Positions 27,674-35,975 of a stretch of DNA of 52,134 nt are shown here, piece by piece. Where the stretch lies: IMG/VR virus record IMGVR_UViG_3300025652_000110, positions 1 through 52,134 of that record, one strand, 5' to 3'. Positions within the stretch are counted from its first letter, which is position 1; the number at the start of each line of letters is the position of its first letter. This DNA comes from a virus. A program made the position numbers and the translations under genes. The notes beneath the pieces were generated by a model. That model was not told the DNA's origin and ran no database searches. It was given only the letters and a program-made list of their open reading frames with translations.

Positions 27674-27741
27674 GGTCTGTCTTTGTACCACTCAAATAGT
27701 ATACTCAATAGAAACCCCGTTATTAATATTATTTTTATCAT
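27670..27741 (-). CDS. 23-aa membrane peptide coupled to helicase
   Basis: ATG at 27741 with GGAG 5 nt upstream. One hydrophobic helix (IKIILITGFLLSILF), then E-W-Y-K-D-R-P. The stop overlaps the helicase ATG as ATGA. Probably expressed; may serve only for coupling. Confidence 0.45.
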   Translation of the reverse strand: MIKIILITGFLLSILFEWYKDRP

Positions 27742-27807
27742 TATTACTCCTTATTATTAACATTTATCGAGGACACTGCGAACAATGCCCTCTGTAAATA
27801 TTAAGTC

Positions 27808-28299
27808 CTAAAACGTAATATCGTCATCGCCTTCAGTTATAGCATCAAGCGATTTTTCTTCTTTAGCAGAAAAGCTAAACTCTACACTATCACCTGAAGA
27901 TCCAGTGTATTCATTTAACTCTAGTACTTGCACAGCTATTAACTCTGCTGACTTACCTTTCTGCCCTTGGAATTCCCAATCACGGACTGAGTACTGTACA
28001 TTACATACAGAATCATTACCGATAATTAGTGGATCCATTGAGTCACCAAACTTATCAACAACCATTGGTGGCTTTTTAGGATCACCAGAATTACGCCATA
28101 CGCAGTCTTTCTTAAGTTTAATGAACGTTTGCCCATCTTTATCCTTAACTGCTGGTTTAACTCCAGAATCCCTCCAGGTTTTAGCTTGCTCAGGAGACAA
28201 TAAACAGTCTACTGACCATTCTTTATCTTCTGACATATACTTAGTACCTGCGTTGTCGCCTAATTTAGGCCATACTACTTTAGTGTTTTCTAATATCAC
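27808..28299 (-). CDS. Phage ssDNA-binding protein (DUF2815/gp2.5-like) with SSB-type tail
   Basis: 163 aa, GTG start at 28299 with AGGAG 7-8 nt upstream. The N terminus (ENTKVVWPKL) and the overall strand pattern match OB-fold phage ssDNA-binding proteins of the DUF2815 type. The last six residues are D-D-D-I-T-F after an acidic stretch, nearly the bacterial SSB C-terminal tip (D-D-D-I-P-F) through which SSB recruits primase, exonucleases and helicases. It sits directly upstream of the helicase/exonuclease/resolvase group, so it probably coats ssDNA and recruits these or host proteins. Confidence 0.75.
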   Translation of the reverse strand: MILENTKVVWPKLGDNAGTKYMSEDKEWSVDCLLSPEQAKTWRDSGVKPAVKDKDGQTFIKLKKDCVWRNSGDPKKPPMVVDKFGDSMDPLIIGNDSVCNVQYSVRDWEFQGQKGKSAELIAVQVLELNEYTGSSGDSVEFSFSAKEEKSLDAITEGDDDITF

Positions 28300-28303
28300 T
28301 TTT

Positions 28304-28627
28304 TTACTCCTTTATTGATTGATTAAACATATTTTTATCACTATTTTGACCTGGTATATCACCGTCCATGTAAGCTACAAAGAACGTTGCGTAATTTATC
28401 AGGTCCACACAAGAGTCTTGTATCGACTCAAAGTTTTCACTGTCACGACTTTCCATTTGTTCCATGACAGATTTAATTCTTAGCATTTTTGCCCACATAA
28501 TGTCATATATGGTAGCTATACCACGTGGATAATAATCAGCCATTTGGACTGATGATTCACCTGTATAGTCTTGTGCTTTTTGTTCCATTATCATTTGACA
28601 ATGGACTAATGTATCTTGCGGCGTCAT
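28304..28627 (-). CDS. DUF1599-like nucleotide-modification-associated protein
   Basis: 107 aa, SD GGAGT. Features of the DUF1599 (nucleotide modification associated domain 1) family: K-A-Q-D-Y near the start, I-M-W-A-K-M-L-R-I-K-S-V in the middle and D-L-I-N-Y-A-T-F-F at about 75-83. Members are small helical proteins often encoded with base-modification enzymes in phages. Here the next gene upstream is the thymidylate-synthase-fold enzyme and the one before that MazG. Biochemical role unknown. Confidence 0.65.
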   Translation of the reverse strand: MTPQDTLVHCQMIMEQKAQDYTGESSVQMADYYPRGIATIYDIMWAKMLRIKSVMEQMESRDSENFESIQDSCVDLINYATFFVAYMDGDIPGQNSDKNMFNQSIKE

Positions 28628-28641
28628 TTTATTACTCCTTA

Positions 28642-29379
28642 TTATTTAACAAACGCTTCTTGCTGAATAGATTGACCAAAGAAATCAATCATTTTAACAA
28701 TTTCGTCTACATCGCGTTCGTATATATGTAGACTATCAGCACTAAAAGTCAGTTGACCCAAACTTAAATTTGGATATACTGGTTTTAAGTCTTCTAGCAT
28801 TTTTTCCATTAAGTAGCAAAACCAAGGTAAATCATAAACAGGACCAGTAAAAAGATCTGCTGATCTCATTCTTACTGTTGAATATAATTGATCTTCACGT
28901 ATGTGAAAGTTTTGATACATAGTACATACAAAATCTTTTGGATTTAACTTTGCATGCTTGGCTTTATTGTAACGACAAATAGCTTGTCGAGTGTCTTTAT
29001 CTTTTTTCAACGCTTTTAAAGCAAACCAGTAAGGCGTAGTATAAAATTCAGTACGATCAAATAAAGTTATATGACCATAATTAGAATTTATTTGACCTTC
29101 GTCATCTTCTATAGTTTTCCAGAAATCACTTGGAGCAGAATCTGCTGCAGTATTACCTGACAAATACCATTCCAATTCACGTTCTGTGTAACTTTCTATA
29201 ATTTTATTACGCTTTTTATCTTCAGTTACAATAGGTTTACTGCTTGGATTGTTTATTGTTACTTGTACATTTAATTTTTCTCTGATAGCCATATCTCGTG
29301 GCTTGGATTTAAAATCCCATTTAGCATATACATGCCAAAGCATTTGATTGTAAGCATCAGATATAGTTGTTGCTTTCAT
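28642..29379 (-). CDS. Thymidylate-synthase-fold enzyme, probable dCMP hydroxymethylase
   Basis: 245 aa. The fold is clear: nucleophile Cys152 (F-V-C-T-M-Y-Q), R-S-A-D at 172-175 and H-I-Y at 218-220. In thymidylate synthase the residue 31 after the Cys (E. coli N177) reads the uracil ring; T4 dCMP hydroxymethylase has Asp (C148, D179). Here that position is Asp183 (V-Y-D-L), exactly 31 after Cys152, predicting dCMP rather than dUMP as substrate. Length equals that of T4 gp42 (about 246 aa). The product would be 5-hydroxymethyl-dCMP (or 5-methyl-dCMP) for incorporation into phage DNA. MazG-like and DUF1599-like neighbours fit. dUMP specificity cannot be excluded without assay. Confidence 0.75.
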   Translation of the reverse strand: MKATTISDAYNQMLWHVYAKWDFKSKPRDMAIREKLNVQVTINNPSSKPIVTEDKKRNKIIESYTERELEWYLSGNTAADSAPSDFWKTIEDDEGQINSNYGHITLFDRTEFYTTPYWFALKALKKDKDTRQAICRYNKAKHAKLNPKDFVCTMYQNFHIREDQLYSTVRMRSADLFTGPVYDLPWFCYLMEKMLEDLKPVYPNLSLGQLTFSADSLHIYERDVDEIVKMIDFFGQSIQQEAFVK

Positions 29380-29391
29380 TATAGCTCCTTA

Positions 29392-29781
29392 TTATTTTTC
29401 TTTTATAAAATCACCTACTTCATTTAAATGACCTTTACGATCTTTTATTTCGTTATAAGCAGATGAAACACAACTAAATAAATCTAAGCCTTGTAATTCA
29501 CACTGCATAACTAATGTTACCACAATATCGCCTATAGCGTCGATTACTTCATCTGTGTTATTTGTATTAACTGCTTCTAATAATTCATGACATTCCTCAA
29601 GAGTTTTAATAGCTTGAGTTATTGGAACACCATTCGTTGTAATTTTTCTATCACGACCCCATATTGCTATCATAGCAACTACATGATCGAGTCCTAACCT
29701 TTGTTCTAAATCTAGTTTTACTTTTTCTTCTACAGCCTCTTGTAATGGTTCTGAGGGCATATCTATTATAATTTTTCCCAT
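29392..29781 (-). CDS. MazG-like nucleotide pyrophosphohydrolase
   Basis: 129 aa, SD GGAGT. All-alpha NTP-PPase of the MazG/dUTPase superfamily: K-T-L-E-E-C-H-E-L-L-E (Glu63, Glu66) and D-E-V-I-D-A-I-G-D (Glu78, Asp81, Asp85) supply the Mg-binding E-x-x-E and E-x-x-D pairs. It would hydrolyse a (d)NTP to the monophosphate and PPi. Next to a putative dCMP hydroxymethylase it could remove unmodified dCTP or make dCMP, but MazG proteins also act on ppGpp or dUTP, so substrate is inference. Confidence 0.8.
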   Translation of the reverse strand: MGKIIIDMPSEPLQEAVEEKVKLDLEQRLGLDHVVAMIAIWGRDRKITTNGVPITQAIKTLEECHELLEAVNTNNTDEVIDAIGDIVVTLVMQCELQGLDLFSCVSSAYNEIKDRKGHLNEVGDFIKEK

Positions 29782-29785
29782 ATTA

Positions 29786-30277
29786 TTACTCCTTTTTTTT
29801 AAATATTAATTTTGGATCCATATAGTATCCACCATAATGTGATTTTTGTAGTTGGTCTATTATGTCTTTTGCTAACCATGTAGCATGTTCGTTAATATTA
29901 ATTACATCACCAACAGATAATAATTCATTTTGGTTACGATCAGATTTTATAAATAGAAAGTGAGTTAATTCACCTTCACTTATATTTCTTGTCCACCAAT
30001 ATTTCTTATCGCCGTTTTTACCACCTACATTGAACCACTTATTATTTACTTCTTTGACATCTATATACATATCATCAAAGTAAAAATCATTTTTAATACT
30101 GTCAGTTTTACCAACTAAACCTAACGATATTAAATAGTATTCTAGTAATTGAGCATCTATATTTACTTCAGCTTTAGCGTAACCTAAGTCCCATTGGCTT
30201 TTTCTATATTCTATGAAACCTTCAGTTACAGGTATAGCGTTTAGATTGTTTATTATATTACTTAGACTCTCACTCAT
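29786..30277 (-). CDS. Hypothetical protein, possible PD-(D/E)XK nuclease
   Basis: 163 aa, strong SD (AAAGGAG). The middle reads D-F-Y-F-D-D-M-Y-I-D-V-K-E-V (64-77), a strand with D-x-K (Asp73, Lys75) preceded by further Asp residues, then a K/W-rich region and E-L-T-H-F-L-F-I-K. This fits the core of a PD-(D/E)XK nuclease but is not conclusive. First gene downstream of the candidate phage promoter at 30314-30334, so it may be strongly expressed. A host-DNA-degrading role is a guess. Confidence 0.45.
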   Translation of the reverse strand: MSESLSNIINNLNAIPVTEGFIEYRKSQWDLGYAKAEVNIDAQLLEYYLISLGLVGKTDSIKNDFYFDDMYIDVKEVNNKWFNVGGKNGDKKYWWTRNISEGELTHFLFIKSDRNQNELLSVGDVININEHATWLAKDIIDQLQKSHYGGYYMDPKLIFKKKE

Positions 30278-30313
30278 AGCATCTCCTTTTCATAATAATA
30301 TTATATCCGCCGA

Positions 30314-30334
30314 CTCTATAAGGGAGTGGTCGAA
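30314..30334 (-). promoter_or_regulatory. Candidate promoter for the T7-type phage RNA polymerase (leftward copy)
   Basis: On the - strand this 21-bp site reads TTCGACCACTCCCTTATAG then AG. It begins directly after the polymerase stop codon. An exact copy lies on the + strand at 40421-40441. The T-A-T-A-G near the 3' end with about 17 conserved bases before it fits the -17 to +3 layout of T7-family promoters, and T7 also has promoters just downstream of its RNA polymerase gene. It would drive the genes from 30277 leftward. Confidence 0.55.
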
Positions 30335-32770
30335 TTAACAAAAGAAATAGTCAGAATACATTAACTCTTTTAGATCGAGTTTTCCTTTTCTAGGTTCTGC
30401 TTCTGTAAATAATGGATCATTACTAATAATCTGACTTCTCATATCTTTAAATATATTCTTATCGTATATGTCAATAAATGTTTCTTTTGTTATATGTAGT
30501 AACTCAGGTACTTTTTCAGCATGAACACTAAAACTATCGTGTATAGCACCAAAGGATAGTATGCCTGATTTTTCAAGCTCTACAATAACTAATGACATAT
30601 GTGCTGCATCCATAGAATGCACATAATTAGGACTAATTCCTGATATCATTTCGTGCATTGCTGGACGTGTTGTTTGCTCATGAACAACGACTTGTATCCT
30701 ACCCTGTGTAAATGGTAGTTCTACTTTCTTTTTGTTCATAATCCACTTTTCGGACACACAAGGAAAGCCACTAGGACTCATCCAGCATACCGTATCTTCA
30801 TTTTGTTTGTCTACCCTATGCTTGACTAAGGCTTGTAAGTAATTTTTAATAGAAACAGGACCAGAACAAATTGCATTATAAGTCTGTACAAGATCTTTTG
30901 ACAGCTTTTTAGCTATTGTTTTTGTAATTCCGTACTTTGTAGTCATACCAGCGTCATAGCAGTCCATGTATATGATATCTGCTATACATTTAATACCAGC
31001 ATCATAAGCTTTTGTCATAGTTCCACGTTTACTAATACCTTTTCTGATCAGTTTCATCGGTATTTCTGCTAGTATTTTTCCTAAGTCAGTACCGACATTT
31101 CTATTAAGAATTCCTTTCGCTACGATTATATAAAAGTCAATTGGTTTTTCTTGTTCCATAAGTCCAACCATTCGACCAGCAACTTCATCTTTAGACATTG
31201 CAGCGAGGTGTTGAGTGCCATTAGATGAACCATCAATAGCTATTGGTAACTGTGAATAATGTTCTTCATCAGTTAATAGTGATCCATGATAAGCACATAT
31301 TTCAAAACATATAGATAAGAAAACCCAAGGTTTTTCTGCAGCCATCCAAATGTCTTTTGTTGCTATTGGATCTTCTGCTATATTCCAGAATAATTCAGTA
31401 TTTTCTTCAGACCATTTTTGTCTATCTTCTAATGACATTTTATCTACAGATAAGTCTGGTATACCGTCAACAACAAGATCACTTACATAATTTGTTTTAG
31501 TCCATTCTAACTTTTCTAATTCTTTAATAGTATATGATTGGTTATAACTATTAGCTGCATGTATTAATAAATATTTAAAACCAGTTTCGGTAACTAATTG
31601 TTTTTCTGCGAATTGTAAATGACCTCTTGCTAAGTCATTAGATTGATACGAAAAGTATGGATCTCGTGCATACACTCTACCACGAAAGTCTAAAAACATA
31701 GATAAGTAAAATGTATAAGACGCCCAACCATTAGGACCATGTATACTATTTAATATAGCATGATTGCGAGCTGCTTTTGATTGTGTTGCTAAGCATAATT
31801 GTTTTGCTGTCCACATAAGATTATGTTTGTCAAACAATTTGTTAAGTTTATTAATTTTCCGCAAGCATAATCTCATAGCTTTGCCATCTTTTTTAAGTGT
31901 ATTCTTGCGTTTTTCTTCTTTATTTAAAGCGTCTTCAATTGTCTTAACTGTTGTTGAATTGCCTTTATCAGGTTCAAATAATGATCCATTTCTATATAAT
32001 TTTGTATCTTTATATATTTTATTTATATTTTCTCTACGTATATCTTTTGCATCGAATTCTATTTCTGATCCATCTTCTGTTTCTAATTTAATAATTGTTT
32101 CTGTTAATTTATTTTCAAGTTTTTCACTTATCTTAGCTACGTTAGCATTAACGCACCATTTTACTTTTTCTAATCGATTAACTGCTTTTACATAATCTGA
32201 ATATTGATCTATTTCTTTTATAGAGCTTTTTATTAGTCGATCTTTAATACCATCAACCATTCTAGTATTCTTTCTCCAGGCAGGATATTGATGTCTTGAT
32301 ATACCTATTCTTTCTTTTTCATCTAATACAATATTTCCATATTTGTGAGCCATTTCTAAATGATACGGCTGCAACCTAACTTGTTTCTTCTTACCTTTTT
32401 CCATAATTTCTTCTATTGTAAAGAAAGGTTCTCGTGTTAATATTAAATACTCTTGATCGATAAGTGCATTTAATATTAAACAACCAAGTTTCATTTTAAG
32501 TACTATGTTTGCATTTTCAATTGCTAAATGTTTTACACATATTTCACCAACATTCATATTAGTGTTTGTCAACATTATTTTGCCTTCATGTCTTTGAAAT
32601 GTTGATGTTAAATAATTAAATGTTTCTTTAACTATGTTAACCATTCTAAAGTCGTCACGCAGGCAATTTGCATTTCTTATTTCTTTAACAGCAGAGTTGT
32701 TATTATTACTACTTCCGCTTTGCATTATTCTTTCTTCTATTGACCAAACTATTTCTTGTACGTTATTCAT
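30335..32770 (-). CDS. T7-type single-subunit DNA-directed RNA polymerase
   Basis: 811 aa. All T7 RNA polymerase elements are present: D-F-R-G-R-V-Y, motif A A-I-D-G-S-S-N-G-T-Q-H (Asp513), motif B S-K-R-G-T-M-T-K-A-Y-D (Lys581, Tyr589), N-Y-V-H-S-M-D and motif C I-H-D-S-F (His744, Asp745), ending S-D-Y-F-F-C like the T7 C-terminal foot. After Tyr589 the usual Gly is replaced by Asp-Ala-Gly. About 70 residues shorter than T7 (883 aa). Made early, it should transcribe later classes from phage promoters such as the 21-bp sites at 30314 and 40421. Primase lies 1 nt upstream. Confidence 0.95.
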   Translation of the reverse strand: MNNVQEIVWSIEERIMQSGSSNNNNSAVKEIRNANCLRDDFRMVNIVKETFNYLTSTFQRHEGKIMLTNTNMNVGEICVKHLAIENANIVLKMKLGCLILNALIDQEYLILTREPFFTIEEIMEKGKKKQVRLQPYHLEMAHKYGNIVLDEKERIGISRHQYPAWRKNTRMVDGIKDRLIKSSIKEIDQYSDYVKAVNRLEKVKWCVNANVAKISEKLENKLTETIIKLETEDGSEIEFDAKDIRRENINKIYKDTKLYRNGSLFEPDKGNSTTVKTIEDALNKEEKRKNTLKKDGKAMRLCLRKINKLNKLFDKHNLMWTAKQLCLATQSKAARNHAILNSIHGPNGWASYTFYLSMFLDFRGRVYARDPYFSYQSNDLARGHLQFAEKQLVTETGFKYLLIHAANSYNQSYTIKELEKLEWTKTNYVSDLVVDGIPDLSVDKMSLEDRQKWSEENTELFWNIAEDPIATKDIWMAAEKPWVFLSICFEICAYHGSLLTDEEHYSQLPIAIDGSSNGTQHLAAMSKDEVAGRMVGLMEQEKPIDFYIIVAKGILNRNVGTDLGKILAEIPMKLIRKGISKRGTMTKAYDAGIKCIADIIYMDCYDAGMTTKYGITKTIAKKLSKDLVQTYNAICSGPVSIKNYLQALVKHRVDKQNEDTVCWMSPSGFPCVSEKWIMNKKKVELPFTQGRIQVVVHEQTTRPAMHEMISGISPNYVHSMDAAHMSLVIVELEKSGILSFGAIHDSFSVHAEKVPELLHITKETFIDIYDKNIFKDMRSQIISNDPLFTEAEPRKGKLDLKELMYSDYFFC

Positions 32771-32771
32771 A

Positions 32772-33749
32772 TTAACTCTCCAGAAAATCGTTGAAGTTTG
32801 AATGCATTTGATCGTTCCAATCAGTATTTATTTTATCTGGAATAAACACATATGATTTTATGCCTTTCATTTTTAGTCGTTTAGCAAGTATATACGCTGC
32901 AGCTTGTCCAGTGAATGATGCATCGTTATCACCATATATTAAAACACATTCTACACCATTTGGCGGAATAAAGTTCTCTAAACAGTGAGCATTAGTTGCT
33001 GCGAAAGCTGGATATCCACAATCTTCACTAGCAGAGTATGCAGTTTCTATTCCTTCAGCGATACAAATTGTATTTTGACCATTTCCATCATCGCTATGAG
33101 ATGCAAGTACAGATTCTTCTTTCCAGTCATCACTTAGTCTTATAGCAGCTCCTGTAATAGTGCCTTTAGGCGGCATTATTTTTCTACTGTTTTTAAGATC
33201 AGCTTTCTCACCGTTTTTAGTATATGTAATATGAAATGAAACACCGTTACCTTCGAAATCTTTTATTACTCCTAGCATACACTCGTATTTACCAAGTGAT
33301 TTACCGTTTTCGTAATAATCTAGTGTTGCCTGTTTTAATCCGTTAGGAATATCAGCAATACCACGAGATCTAAGATATTGACCAACAGATCCATTATATT
33401 CTATTGGTTTGAGCTGTTTAGCTACATAATTTAACGCAGGACGTGGATCTTTCTTTGGTGCAGCTTCGACTTTCTCAATTTTACCAAGTCCCACTAGTGG
33501 TTCTATATGTTCTACGGCAGTACGAAAATCCCATTTGTACAGCTTTTGTACTAGTGTCCAGCCATTTCCGTTACCACATCCTCTACATAAGTACACTCCG
33601 TCACCATTCATATCTGTGAATGTATATCTATCTGTACCTCCACATAATGGACAAGGACCATTCTTATTTTGCAAGTATTTCTCGTCAACACCAAGTGTTT
33701 TGAGAATACCGTGCCATCTGCCTTTTACAGCATCTGTTACATCAGCCAT
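32772..33749 (-). CDS. TOPRIM DNA primase
   Basis: 325 aa, SD AAGGAGA. N-terminal zinc-binding domain with C33-P-L-C36 and C55-R-G-C58, as in T7 gp4 and DnaG/CHC2 primases, for recognition of the priming site. The TOPRIM catalytic domain follows with A-E-G-I-E (Glu232) and Y-G-D-N-D (Asp274, Asp276), then a helix. It makes RNA primers for lagging-strand synthesis. There is no fused helicase domain (T7 gp4 has one) and no separate DnaB-like gene, so the host helicase is probably used. Confidence 0.9.
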   Translation of the reverse strand: MADVTDAVKGRWHGILKTLGVDEKYLQNKNGPCPLCGGTDRYTFTDMNGDGVYLCRGCGNGNGWTLVQKLYKWDFRTAVEHIEPLVGLGKIEKVEAAPKKDPRPALNYVAKQLKPIEYNGSVGQYLRSRGIADIPNGLKQATLDYYENGKSLGKYECMLGVIKDFEGNGVSFHITYTKNGEKADLKNSRKIMPPKGTITGAAIRLSDDWKEESVLASHSDDGNGQNTICIAEGIETAYSASEDCGYPAFAATNAHCLENFIPPNGVECVLIYGDNDASFTGQAAAYILAKRLKMKGIKSYVFIPDKINTDWNDQMHSNFNDFLES

Positions 33750-33763
33750 TTTATTTCTCCTTA

Positions 33764-34075
33764 TTAATCTAGTAATTCTTTTCTTATACTATCTATTTCA
33801 CTTTTATAATTGTTAGCATATTCACCACTAACTTTTGGTTGGTAATGCTTCGACCATATTTTAAGTATTTCAGCTACTGTTGATCTGTCATACTCATCAT
33901 TAATGTCTATTTCTATTTCTATTTCACGTCTTACAGGCACTTTATCATTTATTACATCAGGATCTGCACAAGTATTTATTAATTTGTAATTTCCTGGTGG
34001 AATAGTAGATATATGACATAAGTCAAATACAAATTCTTGTTCGTTCCAGTCTTCGAATTTTAAATTTACTATCAT
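33764..34075 (-). CDS. Hypothetical protein
   Basis: 103 aa, SD AAGGAGT. Acidic, strand-rich N-terminal half with a REIEIEIDIND strand and a C-terminal helix. That segment resembles the IPIEIDIV strand of the neighbouring metallopeptidase-like protein. No family recognised. Confidence 0.6.
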   Translation of the reverse strand: MIVNLKFEDWNEQEFVFDLCHISTIPPGNYKLINTCADPDVINDKVPVRREIEIEIDINDEYDRSTVAEILKIWSKHYQPKVSGEYANNYKSEIDSIRKELLD

Positions 34076-34079
34076 TTTA

Positions 34080-34490
34080 TTACTCCTTATAAGTTATGTT
34101 TCTATACCAAGGTATAGCTTTTTTTTCGCGTTCGTATGCTTCTTTTTCATTAGCTTCAATATCATCGAAGTCAAATCGATCTTCTACATACTGTTCTAAA
34201 TGAATTAATTCGTGTCTTAGTACTAAATTAAATTCATCTAGTATTTCTTTTATTTCATCATAGCTAATGTCTGCGTCTATTGTATTGCAAACAATATCTA
34301 TTTCTATTGGTATTCCTACACTTTCTGTTTCGAAATAAGGATTAAAAGCACCACACACAATAAAATCATGAGCTCTTACATCATAATCTTGTCGCATATT
34401 AACTTTAACTTTATTTTTATCTATTCGTTTGTTTATATACTCTACTAATTCAGTCAAGTTTATAATATCACCATAATATTTATTTACCAT
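34080..34490 (-). CDS. Small HExxH zincin-like protein
   Basis: 136 aa from ATG 34490 (GGAG 6 nt upstream; a TTG 12 nt further up is weaker). Contains H93-E-L-I-H97 followed by L-E-Q-Y, with Glu residues at 115, 117 and 120 that could be the third zinc ligand. This is the signature of zinc metallopeptidases (gluzincin or SprT-like layout). Acidic. In an early cluster a host-protein-cleaving role is possible but unproven. Confidence 0.55.
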   Translation of the reverse strand: MVNKYYGDIINLTELVEYINKRIDKNKVKVNMRQDYDVRAHDFIVCGAFNPYFETESVGIPIEIDIVCNTIDADISYDEIKEILDEFNLVLRHELIHLEQYVEDRFDFDDIEANEKEAYEREKKAIPWYRNITYKE

Positions 34491-34740
34491 GTGATTCTCC
34501 AAATAGTTCTTTTAACACTTCTTCATATATTTCCATTTTTGTCATCTTAATTTGTCGCCATCTTTTTCGTTTACCGTAAGTAGCTTGAATATTTTCGTAT
34601 ATATACTTCCGAACATCATCATCACTATATATTCTTGTGCCTTCAAACATTATCTTAATGTCTTTATATAGTTTGTCGACTAAGTGATATATGTAATTCT
34701 GATCTTCTTCGGTTTTAGTCGTTTCGTTTAGTTTGACCAT
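34480..34740 (-). CDS. Hypothetical helical protein
   Basis: 86 aa, SD AGGAGA. Charged and helical with a basic patch (YGKRKRWRQIKMTK). Overlaps genes on both sides. No family recognised. Confidence 0.55.
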   Translation of the reverse strand: MVKLNETTKTEEDQNYIYHLVDKLYKDIKIMFEGTRIYSDDDVRKYIYENIQATYGKRKRWRQIKMTKMEIYEEVLKELFGESHGK

Positions 34741-35122
34741 ACATATCTCCTAAAAGATCTTTTATTACTGCTGCTTTATTACTTATTTCATCACCAAGAA
34801 GTACAGGATACAAATTATCGTTTAAATATTCATCGATATAATCGTCAAATTCATATTCTAATATACTAATTGGTTCTTCTTCTGGTGTTTCAAAGTAATA
34901 ATAACCTAATGACCAAGCTTGCTTTAGATATTCTAACGCTAAGCCTTTTCTATTTTGAGCAATAAATCCAGTTTTCTTGTCGATTAAGATATTATATGAT
35001 TTTTCTATTTCTTTTAACTCACCAATCATTTCATCTTTTGCTTCTGATTTGTAAGTTTCATATAATCTTTCATAATCTGCTTCTCTTTTCCAGTCATTAG
35101 AGTCCATCCAGTATGTACTCAT
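34715..35122 (-). CDS. Hypothetical acidic helical protein
   Basis: 135 aa, SD GGAGGG. Rich in Glu, Asp and Tyr, mostly helical, with an acidic stretch ETPEEEPISILEYEFDDYID. Typical of early phage host-interaction proteins. Function unknown. Confidence 0.6.
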   Translation of the reverse strand: MSTYWMDSNDWKREADYERLYETYKSEAKDEMIGELKEIEKSYNILIDKKTGFIAQNRKGLALEYLKQAWSLGYYYFETPEEEPISILEYEFDDYIDEYLNDNLYPVLLGDEISNKAAVIKDLLGDMYGQTKRND

Positions 35123-35343
35123 ATCAATCCCTCCTTGTATTCATCATATAAATGATCTTCTCGCATTTGTTTTTCATTTTCTTTCTTTTCTTCTTGTTCT
35201 TCATCATACTCTTCTTGACTTAAACTTCTGCAATCAGATCCACAATCACTGCAGTAAGGTCTTGTGTCTTGATCTCTAACAACCTCACCGCAGCAATCTG
35301 AGTAGTATGTATAAAAGGTAGTATTAAAATAACCACTTATCAT
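35119..35343 (-). CDS. Small zinc-ribbon protein
   Basis: 74 aa from ATG 35343, chosen because it overlaps the stop of the small membrane gene upstream (ATGA). Y-S-D-C-C-G-E and Y-C-S-D-C-G-S-D-C form a probable zinc ribbon. The C-terminal half is very acidic with Glu/Lys helices. May bind nucleic acid or a host protein. Confidence 0.5.
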   Translation of the reverse strand: MISGYFNTTFYTYYSDCCGEVVRDQDTRPYCSDCGSDCRSLSQEEYDEEQEEKKENEKQMREDHLYDEYKEGLI

Positions 35344-35459
35344 ACTAACCAGCCTTTTCTTAACGCTTCTAACCATTGTACTACATATATTAAACAACCT
35401 GCAGACACAATAGAAGATAAAAACGCTGTATAAATTAAAAATAGTTTTATATATTTCAT
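35340..35459 (-). CDS. 39-aa membrane peptide
   Basis: ATG at 35459, SD GAGGAA about 6 nt upstream. A hydrophobic helix covers about residues 4-27, ending with a basic tail (RKGWLV). Its stop overlaps the next ATG. Likely real given SD and coupling. Confidence 0.45.
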   Translation of the reverse strand: MKYIKLFLIYTAFLSSIVSAGCLIYVVQWLEALRKGWLV

Positions 35460-35461
35460 AA

Positions 35462-35863
35462 TTATTCCTCGCGTATATTTTCGTTAAGCATTTTTCTTAA
35501 AAGAATTGTTGCTAGTATTTCACTATTTAGCATATCAGTAGTTAAACCCATTGCATCAGCTTCTTCTAAGCTTTCGTTTAGTGATACATCATTTTCTATT
35601 AAATAGTTCATAGCGACACCATAATAGATTACTTCTTGTTCACTTATCCATTCACAAGCTTCGTCAATTGTTTCGAATTTATCTTCTTCACCTGACCACT
35701 CATTATGGACTACAAACATGATTCGTTCTGCTTTTATGCCTTTTTGATCGTGACTATCATAATTTTCATTATAATCTTTTAAAGCTTCTTCAGCAGTATC
35801 ATGATTGTAGACTCTTTCTACTGGTTCATCGTTATTTGCTACGTATATCGTCCAATCGTACAT
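35462..35863 (-). CDS. Hypothetical acidic protein
   Basis: 133 aa, SD AAAGGAGA. The strand-helix N-terminal part (MYDWTIYVANNDEPVERV) resembles small alpha/beta phage proteins; the C-terminal part is Leu/Glu helical. No family recognised. Confidence 0.6.
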   Translation of the reverse strand: MYDWTIYVANNDEPVERVYNHDTAEEALKDYNENYDSHDQKGIKAERIMFVVHNEWSGEEDKFETIDEACEWISEQEVIYYGVAMNYLIENDVSLNESLEEADAMGLTTDMLNSEILATILLRKMLNENIREE

Positions 35864-35975
35864 TTCTTTTTCTCCTTTGTAGTTTTTTATTTTTATTTGC
35901 TCTGTCCATCAATGTAGTAATTGATGCTAACAACGCATCGTGCGCTGCTTTTTGTATTTTTTCTGATTTATTCAT
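35832..35975 (-). CDS. Small basic protein
   Basis: 47 aa from ATG 35975 (AAGGAGA upstream). Helical and basic (KNKKLQRRKRNVRLDD). Overlaps the next gene by 32 nt. Possibly nucleic-acid binding. Confidence 0.45.
   Translation of the reverse strand: MNKSEKIQKAAHDALLASITTLMDRANKNKKLQRRKRNVRLDDIRSK

Noticed and set aside
28642-29379. Ordinary thymidylate synthase (thyA)
   Set aside because: The substrate-reading Asn is replaced by Asp (residue 183) at exact spacing from the nucleophilic Cys, favouring a dCMP enzyme. Not fully excluded.
30335-32770. Family A DNA polymerase
   Set aside because: The motifs are those of RNA polymerase (D-F-R-G-R, D-G-S-S-N-G-T-Q-H, I-H-D-S-F), not the Q-I-E-L and V-H-D-E of Pol I.
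35693-35711. GACCACTCATTATGGAC, similar to the 21-bp promoter candidate
   Set aside because: Inside a coding sequence, with mismatches across the TATAG part; probably chance in AT-rich DNA.
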